DNA of 64,000 nt, from the NCBI RefSeq assembly GCF_000423665.1, contig NZ_AUIK01000010.1, positions 310,001 through 374,000 of the forward strand. Direction: 5' to 3'. Under the pieces are notes generated by a model, which saw only the letters and a program-made list of their open reading frames with translations, made no database searches and was not told the origin of the DNA. Below are positions 18,979 through 28,090 of this stretch, piece after piece (position 1 is the stretch's first letter; each line of letters opens with the position of its first letter). The DNA comes from Solirubrobacter soli DSM 22325. GTDB taxonomy: Bacteria; Actinomycetota; Thermoleophilia; Solirubrobacterales; Solirubrobacteraceae. The translations under genes were made by a program, and so were the position numbers.

Positions 18979-20129
18979 AGCGTCAGCTCCGGCACGTCGA
19001 CCCAGCGACGCTCGCGCCACGACTGCTCGCCGAGCTCGTACAGCTGCACGCCACGCGCGCCCTCGACGAAGTCCCAGCGGAACGGCTCGTCGAGCACCAC
19101 GTGGCGCAGGAACGCCTCCCACTGGAGCTTGAAGCCGTTCTCGGGCGGCTCGACGACCGGCACGTCGGTCCACGAGGCGCGATGGTCGACGGGGTCCGGC
19201 AGGTCCGGGTTCCAGACCGACTTGGGCGTGGTCACCGCGGACTGCACCTTGCAGTCGCGCAGGCCGGCGACCGCGCTTCCCTGCGTCCCGTCCACCTGCA
19301 GCTCGAACAGCTCGTCGCGGTTGACCCGCACGCACCAGGACGAGTTCATCTGCACGATCAGCCCGCCGTCGAACTGGAACATCGCGTACGCGGCGTCCTC
19401 GGCGGTCGCCTCATACGGCTCGCCTGCCTCGTCGATCCGTTCGGGAATGTGCGTGGCGCCAACAGCGCAGACCGATCGAACAGGTCCGAACACGTTGTCC
19501 AGCACGTAGCGCCAGTGCGGGAACATGTCGCTGATGATGCCGCCGCCGTCGGCGGTGCGGTAGTTCCACGACGGGCGCTGCGGCTTCGGGTCCGGGCCCG
19601 GATAGACCCAGTAGCCGAACTCGCCGCGCGCGGCGATGATCCGGCCGAAGAAGCCCGACTCGACCAGGCGGCGGAGCTTGATCAGACCCGGCAGGAAGAG
19701 CTTGTCCTGCACGACGCCGACCTTGACGCCGCGATCCCGCGCGGCCCGCGCGAGCGACAGCGCGCTGGCCACGTCGGGCGTGACCGGCTTCTCGCAGTAG
19801 ATGTGCTTGCCGGCCGCGATCGCGGCCTCGACGGCGGGCGGGCGCGCCGATGTCAGCTGCGCGTCGAAGTAGATCTCGTACGCCGGCTCGGCCAGCAGGG
19901 CGTCCAGGTCGGTCGACCACTTCTCCAGTCCATGCGCCGACGCCAGCGCCGCGAGCTTCGCCTCGCTGCGCCCGACGAGCACCGGCTCGGGCCAGATCAC
20001 GTCCCCGTTGCCGTTGATGGGCAGCCCGCCCTGCTCGCGCAGCGCGAGGATCGACCGGATGAGGTGCTGGTTCATCCCCATCCGCCCGGTGACACCGTTC
20101 ATGATGATTCCAACGACGCGCTGCGCCAC
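18975..20129 (-). CDS. Gfo/Idh/MocA-family sugar oxidoreductase
   Basis: 384 residues from GTG 20129, chosen because GGGGGAGA lies just upstream; an earlier in-frame ATG (20165) is inside the promoter. Seen: an N-terminal nucleotide-binding segment with the unusual IIMNGVTGRMGMNQH, the family motif YCEKPV, and a C-terminal alpha/beta substrate domain with GGGIISDMFPHWRYVLDN. It is a predicted NAD(P)-dependent sugar or keto-sugar dehydrogenase. First gene of the three-gene operon with DUF993 and an isomerase, and preceded by a LacI-type operator. Confidence 0.87.
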   Translation of the reverse strand: MAQRVVGIIMNGVTGRMGMNQHLIRSILALREQGGLPINGNGDVIWPEPVLVGRSEAKLAALASAHGLEKWSTDLDALLAEPAYEIYFDAQLTSARPPAVEAAIAAGKHIYCEKPVTPDVASALSLARAARDRGVKVGVVQDKLFLPGLIKLRRLVESGFFGRIIAARGEFGYWVYPGPDPKPQRPSWNYRTADGGGIISDMFPHWRYVLDNVFGPVRSVCAVGATHIPERIDEAGEPYEATAEDAAYAMFQFDGGLIVQMNSSWCVRVNRDELFELQVDGTQGSAVAGLRDCKVQSAVTTPKSVWNPDLPDPVDHRASWTDVPVVEPPENGFKLQWEAFLRHVVLDEPFRWDFVEGARGVQLYELGEQSWRERRWVDVPELTL

Positions 20130-20141
20130 AGTTCTCCCCCA

Positions 20142-20157
20142 TGGAAAGCGTTTGCCA
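20142..20157 (-). promoter_or_regulatory. LacI-type operator before the Gfo operon
   Basis: TGGAAAGCGTTTGCCA: a CG-centred near-palindrome (12 of 16 positions symmetric) as bound by LacI-family repressors. It lies 13 bases upstream of the start codon and just downstream of a -10-like TACATT (20169-20164 on the minus strand), a position suited to repression. Confidence 0.65.
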
Positions 20158-20240
20158 CGAGGCAATGTAACGCGGACCCGCCCAAAAGAAAAGGCGGCCG
20201 CCCTGACCAGGGACGACCGCCTCTTCGAATCTAAAGCCCA

Positions 20241-20263
20241 CCTAAGGGGTCAGACCCCTTAGG
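20241..20263. terminator. Perfect 10-bp hairpin after the giant ThuA gene
   Basis: CCTAAGGGGT, cag, ACCCCTTAGG. It follows the stop of the minus-strand giant gene and lies beside TTTAGGTTTGCC (20270-20281). The pairing of hairpin and this word also occurs at 12381-12410. Confidence 0.75.
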
Positions 20264-20280
20264 CGAGCTTTAGGTTTGCC

Positions 20281-23200
20281 CTAGCGGATCGCGAGCGTGA
20301 TCGTGCGCGTCGACTGCTTCGCCGACTTGCCGTTCGCGCGCAGGCTCACGCCGAGCGTGACCTTCACGGACCCCTTGGCCTTCTTCAGTGCGCGCTTGAC
20401 CGCCGCAGACGGCTTCAGCGTCACGGACTTCGCGCCGGCGGTGGTGAACTTCACCTTGCCGGACGCCAGCGTGGTCTTCTTCAGACCCAGCTTCTTGGCG
20501 ACCGCCTTGGAGACCGTCAGGGTCGCCGTGCCGGTCATCGCCTCGGTGGCCGTGACCTTGACCGCGAGGCCGCTCTTGGAGAACGCGGCGATCGTGGTCT
20601 TGTTGGTCTTGGCCACGCCGAACCACGGCTCGACCGCGGGCGCCGGGGTGACCTCGTCGGCCTTGACGTTCGGAGCCGGCGCCGCCTGGGCCGCCGTCAC
20701 TGTGACCGTCGTGGTCGCGGTCGTCACCGCACCGCGGCGATCCTGGACCCGCAGCGTGACCGTGTAGGTACCGGCCGCCGTGAACGTGTGGACCGGGTTG
20801 GCGTCGGCCGAGCCGCCGCCGTCGCCGAAGTTCCACGCGATCGACAGGCCGTCCTCGTCGTCGGACACCTGCGAGCTGAACTGCACCCGCAGCGGAGCCG
20901 TGCCGGAGATCGGATCGCTGGTGATCTTCACCGTCGGCGCGGCGTTGGCCGTCGCGGTCACGTTGACCGCGATCGTCTTGGTCGCCTTGGCACCGTGCGG
21001 ATCGGTGACCGTCAGGACGACGTTGTAGGAGCCCACACGCGGGAACTTGTGCGTGAGCGTCTCACCCGTGCCCTTGGCCGAGCCGTCGGCGAAGTCCCAC
21101 TCGTAGGTGAGCTTCTCCTTCTCCGGATCCGTCGCGCGGGCGCTGAACTGGTACGTCAGCTCGTCCACGGCGAACGGGGTGCCGGTCTCCTCGATCGTCG
21201 GGGCCTGGTTGCCCGCCGGATCGGTGACCGTGATGGTGATGTTCTTCTGCGCGGTGGCGCCCGAGGCGTCCTCGACCGTGACCTTCGCGGTGTAGGTGCC
21301 CTTCGCGCCGTACGTGTGCGTGGGGTTCTGCTCGAACGACTTGCCGCCGTCGCCGAAGTCCCACGCGTACAGCAGCTTGCTGCTGTCGCCGTCCGGATCG
21401 GTGCCGGTCGCGGTGAACGCCACGGTCAGGCGGGCGGGCCCGCTGGTGACGTTGGCGCTCGCCTCGACGGTCGGCGCCTGGACGCCGGCCTTCGTGACCA
21501 CGACCGTGACCTCCTTGGAGGCCGTCTCGCCCTGGCCGTCGGTGGCCGTGACCTTGCCGATGTAGGTGCCCGGCTTGGTGAACGTGCGCGTGACGCCGCG
21601 GCCGAGGAACGAGCCGTCCGCGAACTCCCACTTGTACGTCAGCTCGCTGCCGTCGGGGTCATAGCCCGAGGCCGAGAACCGCGTCTGCAGCGGGGCCACG
21701 CCGTTGGCCGGATCGGCGAACGCCTCGATGACCGGGGTGCCCGGCTCCGGGATGTCGATGCCGAACGCGACCGACTTGGTGGCCTCGGCGTTGCCCGCCT
21801 TGTCCACCGAGCGGTACTCGACGGTGTGCTGACCCTCGGCCGAGACCGTGGCCTGCGAGGTGAACGGGTTCGTGCCGGCCGTGTTGGTGGCCTTCACCCA
21901 GTCGCCCTGCGTGGCATCGGTCTTGACGCGGTACTCCGTGTAGTCGACGCCGGACGGCGCGTTGCCGGCCGGAGCGGCGGACACGGTGAGCGTGCCGAGC
22001 ATCGCGGCGTGGATCGTGCACTGGAACGTGTACGTGCCCGCCTCGGTCACGACCTTCGTGGCGGAGTTGCCACCCGGGAACGTGATGTCCGCGACCTGGT
22101 TGGCCGCGCTCGGGCTGCCGCCCGCCTTGTACAGGTACGCGTTGTGCGGGAACGTCGCCGTCGCTTCGGGGAAGTTGAAGCGGACGGTGTCACCGACGAT
22201 CGCCGTCAGCGACGTCGGGTCCCACTGATCGCCGGAGGCGCTGATGTTGACCGTCTTCGGAGCGGGGCCGCCCTCGGACGGGTCCTCGGCCGAGAACTTG
22301 ACCGTGACCGGGCCGCTGTACGTCCGGCCGGCGCCCGGCGCGGCCGGGTCCAGCGTCGACGTGGTGACCGGAGCCAGGTGGTCGTTGATCCGGGCCTTGA
22401 TGGTGAACGTGACCGTCTTGGCCGTCTCGACGTTGCCGGCGGCATCCGTCGAGCGGTAGTCGATCGAGTACGCGCCGGCCGCCGTGAAGGACGGCTTGTT
22501 GGCCGGGTCGTACGTCACCCACTCGGCCGCGGCCGCGTTGGCGACGAACTTGGCCGCGCCGAACGCGCCGAACGCGGTCGGCGAGTTGACCATGTACTCG
22601 CTCTTGGCCACGCCGGAGGTGGCATCGGTCGCGGCCAGCGTCAGCTGGACGGGGCCGTCGTAGGTGCCACCCGGGCCGGGCGTCGCCGGCGACAGCGTCG
22701 CGGTCGAGCTCGGCGCCACCTTGTCGACCTTGACCGTGAGGGTCTTGGTCGCCTCGGTGTTGTTGTTCTTGTCGACCGAGCGGTACTCGATCGTGTGCGT
22801 GCCGGCCGTCGTGACGGCGATCGGCGCGGTGTAGGCGGCGAAGGCGCCGCCGTCGACCTTGTACTCGGTCTTGTCGACGCCCGAGCCACCCTGGTTGTCC
22901 GTGGCCGCGAGGGTCACGTTGACGTCCGAGGTGAACCAGCCGTTGGTGCCGTTCGGAGCGGCCGGAGCCGTCGTCGCGGTGGTGGTCGGAGCCGTGGTGT
23001 CGGCGCCGGTCGGGCAGTTGTCCGGGGTGACCCGGAAGTAGTCGACGTGGGCGATGGCCGGGACGCCGTTGGACGGGAACGTGCCGCCCGCGGGCCAGTT
23101 GTCTTGGGCGATCAGGCCGATGCGCGAGCCGACGGCGTCACGCCGCGCGCCGCTCGACGGGTTCAGGTCCAGGTTCCCGGTGATGCTCGGGAAGTTGACC

Positions 23201-26200
23201 CAGTCGGCGTTGGCCGCCGAGGCCGGGGCGATGACCTGGTACTGCGCCTGAACGGTGTTGGCGCCGTTGGAGCGGATGTACCGCATCTTGATCGTCACCG
23301 GACCGGTGTTGGTCGGCAGGATGTTCGCGCTCGAGCCGCCGGTGCGAGCACCCTCGGTCGAGGACGGAGCGTCCTTGGAGGACTCGACGAAGATCGCCGA
23401 GGAACCCAGGTTGTGGGTGATGGTGGAGCGGAAGAAGTTGTTGTCCCCGTTCCAGACCACCAGGCCCACGTTCTGCCAGCCGCCGCGGAACTGCACGGTG
23501 AACTGCGTCTCCGCGGTCCAGTTCGTGCCCAGAGCGGGCAGGTCCTGGCCGAGGAAGTTGATCGGACCGACCGACGTGGTCGCGGCGGCGTCGATCTCGA
23601 GGTCGTTCGTCGGCAGGTGCAGCTGGCCGCCGGAGACCGTCGGCGCGAGCGGGCCCGTGGTGGGCGTGCCGCCGTTGCGCGTGTGACGGATCCAGCGCGG
23701 CAGGATGTCCGTGCCGTCGAACTCGTCGGAGCGATCGCAGACCGGGAGCTGCACCTTGAACGTGACCGACTTGGTCGTCTCGGTGTTGGCCGCCTTGTCC
23801 GTCGAGCGGAACTCGACGAGGTGCGTGCCGGAGCTCGAGATGTTGATCGAGTTCACGAACGGGTTGTCGCCGGCGCTGTTGTTCAGCGTCGTCCAGTTGC
23901 CCGCGGTGCCGTTGGTGGTGATGCGGTACTCGGTCTTGTCGACGCCGGACGCGTTGGTGCCGGTGTCGGCGGCCGAGAAGTTCACCTTGACCGCGCGGTC
24001 GTACGTGTCGCCGGTCGCCGGGGCGGCCGGGTCGAGCGTCGCCGTCGTGGCCGGGGCGTCGGTCTCGCAGGTGAGCGGATCCGGGGTGACCCGGAAGTAG
24101 TTGACGTCGACCGTGCCGGGCGTGCCGCTGTACGGGTAGGTGCCCGTGGTGCCCGGGAAGTTCGACTGGGTGATGATGCCGATGCGCGAGCCGGTGGCGT
24201 CACGACGCGCGCCACCCGACGGGTTCAGGTCCAGGAAGGTGGAGCTGCCGCCGAAGTTCGCCCAATCCGCCATCGCCAGGTTGGCCGGAGCCATGACGCG
24301 GTACTGCGACGTGACGGTGTTGGAGCCGCTGGCGCGGACGTAGCGCATGCGGATCGTGATCGGGTCGTTCTTGTTCGGCGCGATCGTGATGTTGCTGCCG
24401 GCCTGAGAGCGGGCGCCCTCGGTCGTCGTCGGGTTGTCCTTGGACTGCTCGACGTAGATGTTGCCGGCGGACAGGCTGTGCGTGATCGAGGAACGGAAGA
24501 AGTTGTTGTCGCCGTTCCAGACGATCAGGCCGGTGTTCTGCCAACCACCGGTGTACTTGACCGTGAACTCGGTCTCGGCGGTCCACGCCGAGCCGAGCGC
24601 CGCCAGGTCCTGGCCGATGAAGTTCACCGGGCCGACCGACGTCGCGGCCGCGGCCGCGTCGAGCTCGAAGTCCGCCGTCGGCATGTGCAGCTGGCCGTCG
24701 GAGAACGTGAAGGCGGTCAGCGGCGAGCCGCCGTTGCGCGTGTGGCGCTGCCACTGCGCACCGAGGGAGGTGCCGTTGAACTCGTCCGAGCGGGCCGAGG
24801 TGCAGCCGGCGCCCGTGATGATCTTGAACGTGATCGTCTTGACCGTCGAGACGTTGGCGACCTTGTCGGTCGCGCGGTAGTCGACGGTGTAGTCGCCGGC
24901 CGAGTTGAAGGCGACCGGAGCGGAGTAGACCGTGTACGCGCCGCCGTTGACGCGGTACTCGATCTTGTCGACGCCGGAGCCCGTCGCGTCATCGGTCGCC
25001 GTGATGGCGAGCGACGTCGAGCCGACGAAGATGCCGCGCTGGTCGACGGCGCCCGTCGTGGTGGCCGTGGCCGTCGGGGCGGTCTCGTCGTGGATCTCGA
25101 GGACCTCGAAGTCGGTCGTCTTGACGGCCGAGACGTTGTCCTTGGCGTCCGTCGCGCGGAACTCGATCGTGTACTTCTTCGCCGCCGTGAAGTCGACGGC
25201 CGCGGTATAGGGCTTCCAGTCGGTCGTGCCCGCTTCGCGGTACTCGATCGTCTTGACGCCCGCGCAGCCTGAGTCGGTGGCGGTGAGCCTGAGCGTGGCC
25301 TTGTTGACGAACGTGTTCGCCTGGCCCGGGTACGCCTGGCCGGTGACGTCGGCGACCGCGGTCGGGGCGGCCGTGTCCGTCAGGCACTCGTCCTGCACGT
25401 TGAACGAGATCTTCACGATCTGCGTCTGGTTGGAGGCGCTCGTGTTCGAGCGGCAGCAGCCGACCGAGAAGCGGGCCATGTAGAGCTCGCCGTCCGGGGC
25501 GAACTGCGTGCCGATCACGAGGCTCGAGTTGGCGCTGTTCGGGTTGACGCCGCCGTTGTACGGGAGCCAGTCCTGGACCCGCAGCATCTGGTTGTTGTCC
25601 TTGCGCATCCGGACTTCCTTCCAGAAGCCGGTGTTGTCGCCGCGGTTGTTGATGAACCAGGAGCCGTCGTAGTAGCGCGGGAACGCGCCCTGGCCGGCGC
25701 TGGCCTGGTCGTAGCGGTAGATCGGGCCGGTGATCGGCTGCATGCCGCCGGCGCTGAGGTCGCCGTAGTCAGCCGTGCTCTGGCCGCCCGAGGCGCCCGC
25801 GTACTTCTTCCAGATCGTCGCCGGGATCGGCTTTGGCAGCGTGTCCAAGCCGTCGAACGTCGGATCGACCGGGGTCTGGCCGTCCGGCGCGTAGCGGATG
25901 TCGGACGGGATCGTCGCGGTCGAGCAGTCGTACTGCTGGCCCGTCGACTGGCCCGTCGCGTAGTTCCAGCGGTAGTTCGTGTTCGCCGGCGACTGGTCGC
26001 CCATGCAGAACGGCCAACCGAAGTTGCCGGCCTTGTTGATCAGGTTCCACTCGCAGATGCCGGCCGGCGAGCGGTTGGCACCGTTGGCGTTGTTGTCGTG
26101 GCAGTACTCGCCCATGCCGATGATGCCCGGGTTGGCCGGGTCGGTGTGGACGGTGAACGGCTGCCGGAAGCCCATCGCGTAGATCTCGGGACGGGTCTTG

Positions 26201-27939
26201 GCGGTGCCGACCGGGAACAGGTTGCCCGTCGGGATCGAGTACGTGGCATCGACGCCCGGATCGGTGTTCGCCGGGATGTCGCCCTGCTTGGGCGTGATGC
26301 GGATGATCTTGCCGCGGAGGTCGGCGGTGTTGGCCGACGTCTTGCGGGCGTCCCAGCGCTCCTTGGCGCGGTAGTCCAGCGGCGTGTAGCCGTTGTGGCC
26401 GGAGGCGTTGGGCGACACGTCGTCGCCGACGCCGAGGTACAGGTTGCCGGCCGAGTCGAAGTCGAGGCCGGCGCCGCCCACGTGGCCGGGGCCGGAGTCG
26501 GTCGGGCCGCCCGCGAAGCCGGAGGGCGAGCCGGAGATCTTGGCCTTGGGGACGCGCAGGATCACGCGCTCGGAGTTGGGCTCGGCGGCGGTGCCGTCGG
26601 CCGTCAGCGTCCAGCGGCTGATCTGGTTGTAGCCGACGACCTGGACGTTGCCCGTCATGGGCCAGTCGGGGTTGCGCGGCGAGTAGTAGACGAAGATGTT
26701 GCGCTTGTTCGGGTCAGTCAGGTCGAAGCCCGGCTGCAGGCTCATGCCGAGGACGCCGTCCTCGGAGTTGCCGTGATCCGCGCGCGTCGGGATCGTGATG
26801 ACGGTGGTCTTGTTCCCCGCGGGCTTGAGCGGGTCGTACATCTTCACGTAGCCCTCGGAGGTCAGGCTGATCGGGTTGCCGATCTCGGACCAGTAGACCT
26901 TGCCGTCCTTGGCGACATCGATGCCGATCGGGTTGTTGGCATCGGGCACGACGACCGTGCGGGTGAACGAGGACCAGACCGTGCCCGAGCAGTCGGACTT
27001 GCGGCCCTCGCCGGCGACCCAGCGGACGCCGCCCACGATCATCTTCACGAAGTTGTTGTCGCCGCCGTTGGCGGTGTAGGACGCGCCGAAGTGGCCCATC
27101 GACGTGACCCAGGTGCGGCCGTCGCGGTAGCTCTTGGGCGTGCCCGTGTTGTCGTTGACGTTGTCGCCGTCGTAGAGCTTGCACCACGTGACCGGGTGGT
27201 CCTGGCCCATGGCGTTGCCGCCCGGCGTGTAGGTCCGCTCGTCGAGCGTGGCGAGCACGTGGTGGTCGCCGCGGACGTTGCGGTTGAAGTTGTAGTGCTC
27301 GTCACCGAACGTGAACGTGTCCGGCAGGTCGCGCGTCGACAGGTGGTTGTGGTCCTCCACCTGGACGGTCGCGACGTTGTTGAGGTCGGTGGCGGCGTGG
27401 CCCTTCATCGTCGAGCCGACGACGGAGTTGGCGTTGTTGCCGTCCCACCAGTTCCACGTCTCCTGCAGCGTGCCCTGATCGGTCGCGTTGTGGATGCCGG
27501 CGATGCCACCGCCGTTCTGGATGTACTTGATGATGGACGCCTTCTGGGCGTCCGACCACAAGGGGCCGGGCGGCCCGGCCGAAGCGTTCAATAGAACGAT
27601 CGCGTCATACCGAGCGAGGTTGTCGTCGGTGAAGATGCGCGGGTTCTTGTTGGCGTTGTCGCAGTTGTTCGCGCCGCCGCCGTTATTGGTGCAGTCCTCC
27701 CAGTCGACCGTGTAACCGGCGGCCTCGAGCGCCGCCTGGACGACGGGGCGACCGCCGTTGATGCCATCGGTGTGACGGAAGCCGGTCGTGCCCGTATAGA
27801 GCAGCAGGCGCTTGGTCTGCGTGCCCTGCGCCTGAGCGGCGGAGGGGGCGAGCACTGCCGTCAACAGCGTCGCGATTGCCAGACACCACAACAGAACGAC
27901 ACGCCGCGCAGGCATGCCGAACGACCCTCGGTGAACCAT
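20281..27939 (-). CDS. Giant secreted ThuA / sorbosone-dehydrogenase-like multidomain protein
   Basis: 2552 residues from ATG 27939, chosen for GGAGGAGGAG eight bases upstream. Rough order: signal peptide 1-38; ThuA domain 40-310 (LLLYTGTTGFRHTDGI); glucose/sorbosone-dehydrogenase-like beta-propeller 325-848 (GHVGGAGLDFDSAGNLYLGV, MGFRQPFTVHTDP); OmpL47-like Ig repeats; two lectin-like beta-sandwiches about 1051-1283 and 1405-1643, each opening DEF; more Ig repeats; a cupredoxin domain about 1895-1990 with candidate copper ligands H1932, C1974, H1977 and M1980; four PKD-type domains about 2075-2413; and a C-terminal Lys/Ala-rich beta domain. Likely exported and acting on sugars outside the cell. 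Whether the propeller uses PQQ cannot be told from sequence alone. Confidence 0.88.
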   Translation of the reverse strand: MVHRGSFGMPARRVVLLWCLAIATLLTAVLAPSAAQAQGTQTKRLLLYTGTTGFRHTDGINGGRPVVQAALEAAGYTVDWEDCTNNGGGANNCDNANKNPRIFTDDNLARYDAIVLLNASAGPPGPLWSDAQKASIIKYIQNGGGIAGIHNATDQGTLQETWNWWDGNNANSVVGSTMKGHAATDLNNVATVQVEDHNHLSTRDLPDTFTFGDEHYNFNRNVRGDHHVLATLDERTYTPGGNAMGQDHPVTWCKLYDGDNVNDNTGTPKSYRDGRTWVTSMGHFGASYTANGGDNNFVKMIVGGVRWVAGEGRKSDCSGTVWSSFTRTVVVPDANNPIGIDVAKDGKVYWSEIGNPISLTSEGYVKMYDPLKPAGNKTTVITIPTRADHGNSEDGVLGMSLQPGFDLTDPNKRNIFVYYSPRNPDWPMTGNVQVVGYNQISRWTLTADGTAAEPNSERVILRVPKAKISGSPSGFAGGPTDSGPGHVGGAGLDFDSAGNLYLGVGDDVSPNASGHNGYTPLDYRAKERWDARKTSANTADLRGKIIRITPKQGDIPANTDPGVDATYSIPTGNLFPVGTAKTRPEIYAMGFRQPFTVHTDPANPGIIGMGEYCHDNNANGANRSPAGICEWNLINKAGNFGWPFCMGDQSPANTNYRWNYATGQSTGQQYDCSTATIPSDIRYAPDGQTPVDPTFDGLDTLPKPIPATIWKKYAGASGGQSTADYGDLSAGGMQPITGPIYRYDQASAGQGAFPRYYDGSWFINNRGDNTGFWKEVRMRKDNNQMLRVQDWLPYNGGVNPNSANSSLVIGTQFAPDGELYMARFSVGCCRSNTSASNQTQIVKISFNVQDECLTDTAAPTAVADVTGQAYPGQANTFVNKATLRLTATDSGCAGVKTIEYREAGTTDWKPYTAAVDFTAAKKYTIEFRATDAKDNVSAVKTTDFEVLEIHDETAPTATATTTGAVDQRGIFVGSTSLAITATDDATGSGVDKIEYRVNGGAYTVYSAPVAFNSAGDYTVDYRATDKVANVSTVKTITFKIITGAGCTSARSDEFNGTSLGAQWQRHTRNGGSPLTAFTFSDGQLHMPTADFELDAAAAATSVGPVNFIGQDLAALGSAWTAETEFTVKYTGGWQNTGLIVWNGDNNFFRSSITHSLSAGNIYVEQSKDNPTTTEGARSQAGSNITIAPNKNDPITIRMRYVRASGSNTVTSQYRVMAPANLAMADWANFGGSSTFLDLNPSGGARRDATGSRIGIITQSNFPGTTGTYPYSGTPGTVDVNYFRVTPDPLTCETDAPATTATLDPAAPATGDTYDRAVKVNFSAADTGTNASGVDKTEYRITTNGTAGNWTTLNNSAGDNPFVNSINISSSGTHLVEFRSTDKAANTETTKSVTFKVQLPVCDRSDEFDGTDILPRWIRHTRNGGTPTTGPLAPTVSGGQLHLPTNDLEIDAAATTSVGPINFLGQDLPALGTNWTAETQFTVQFRGGWQNVGLVVWNGDNNFFRSTITHNLGSSAIFVESSKDAPSSTEGARTGGSSANILPTNTGPVTIKMRYIRSNGANTVQAQYQVIAPASAANADWVNFPSITGNLDLNPSSGARRDAVGSRIGLIAQDNWPAGGTFPSNGVPAIAHVDYFRVTPDNCPTGADTTAPTTTATTAPAAPNGTNGWFTSDVNVTLAATDNQGGSGVDKTEYKVDGGAFAAYTAPIAVTTAGTHTIEYRSVDKNNNTEATKTLTVKVDKVAPSSTATLSPATPGPGGTYDGPVQLTLAATDATSGVAKSEYMVNSPTAFGAFGAAKFVANAAAAEWVTYDPANKPSFTAAGAYSIDYRSTDAAGNVETAKTVTFTIKARINDHLAPVTTSTLDPAAPGAGRTYSGPVTVKFSAEDPSEGGPAPKTVNISASGDQWDPTSLTAIVGDTVRFNFPEATATFPHNAYLYKAGGSPSAANQVADITFPGGNSATKVVTEAGTYTFQCTIHAAMLGTLTVSAAPAGNAPSGVDYTEYRVKTDATQGDWVKATNTAGTNPFTSQATVSAEGQHTVEYRSVDKAGNAEATKSVAFGIDIPEPGTPVIEAFADPANGVAPLQTRFSASGYDPDGSELTYKWEFADGSFLGRGVTRTFTKPGTYIGKVTATDGQGETASKEVTVVVTKAGVQAPTVEASANVTSGPARLTVAFTATGTDPDGDSSKLLYAWDFGDGGKSFEQNPTHTYGAKGTYTAKVTVEDASGATAQKNITITVTDPAGNQAPTIEETGTPFAVDELTYQFSARATDPEKEKLTYEWDFADGSAKGTGETLTHKFPRVGSYNVVLTVTDPHGAKATKTIAVNVTATANAAPTVKITSDPISGTAPLRVQFSSQVSDDEDGLSIAWNFGDGGGSADANPVHTFTAAGTYTVTLRVQDRRGAVTTATTTVTVTAAQAAPAPNVKADEVTPAPAVEPWFGVAKTNKTTIAAFSKSGLAVKVTATEAMTGTATLTVSKAVAKKLGLKKTTLASGKVKFTTAGAKSVTLKPSAAVKRALKKAKGSVKVTLGVSLRANGKSAKQSTRTITLAIR

Positions 27940-28042
27940 CCGAAAAACTCCTCCTCCCGGGGAATCCATTCCCTCTCCCCCGGTTTCGCTGACTTACGTA
28001 TTCCGTACGACAGAAACCCAGTTAGGCAGCACTCCGACCGTC

Positions 28043-28071
28043 AAGCTACGTCCTTTAGCTAACGATGTCAA
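28043..28071 (-). promoter_or_regulatory. Sigma-70-like promoter of the giant ThuA gene
   Basis: On the minus strand: TTGACA (28071-28066), 17-base spacer, TAGCTT (28048-28043). The same -10 and spacing recur before the second ThuA gene and the 30646 gene. It gives a leader of roughly 95 bases. Confidence 0.7.
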
Positions 28072-28090
28072 GAGCTTTTGCTCGTTTGTG

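Noticed and set aside
20788..25272. 1494-codon open frame on the + strand opposite the giant ThuA gene
   Set aside because: Composition is Arg/Gly/Val/Ala-rich with no recognisable domain; it is the GC-driven shadow of the real minus-strand gene with its clear domains and signal peptide.
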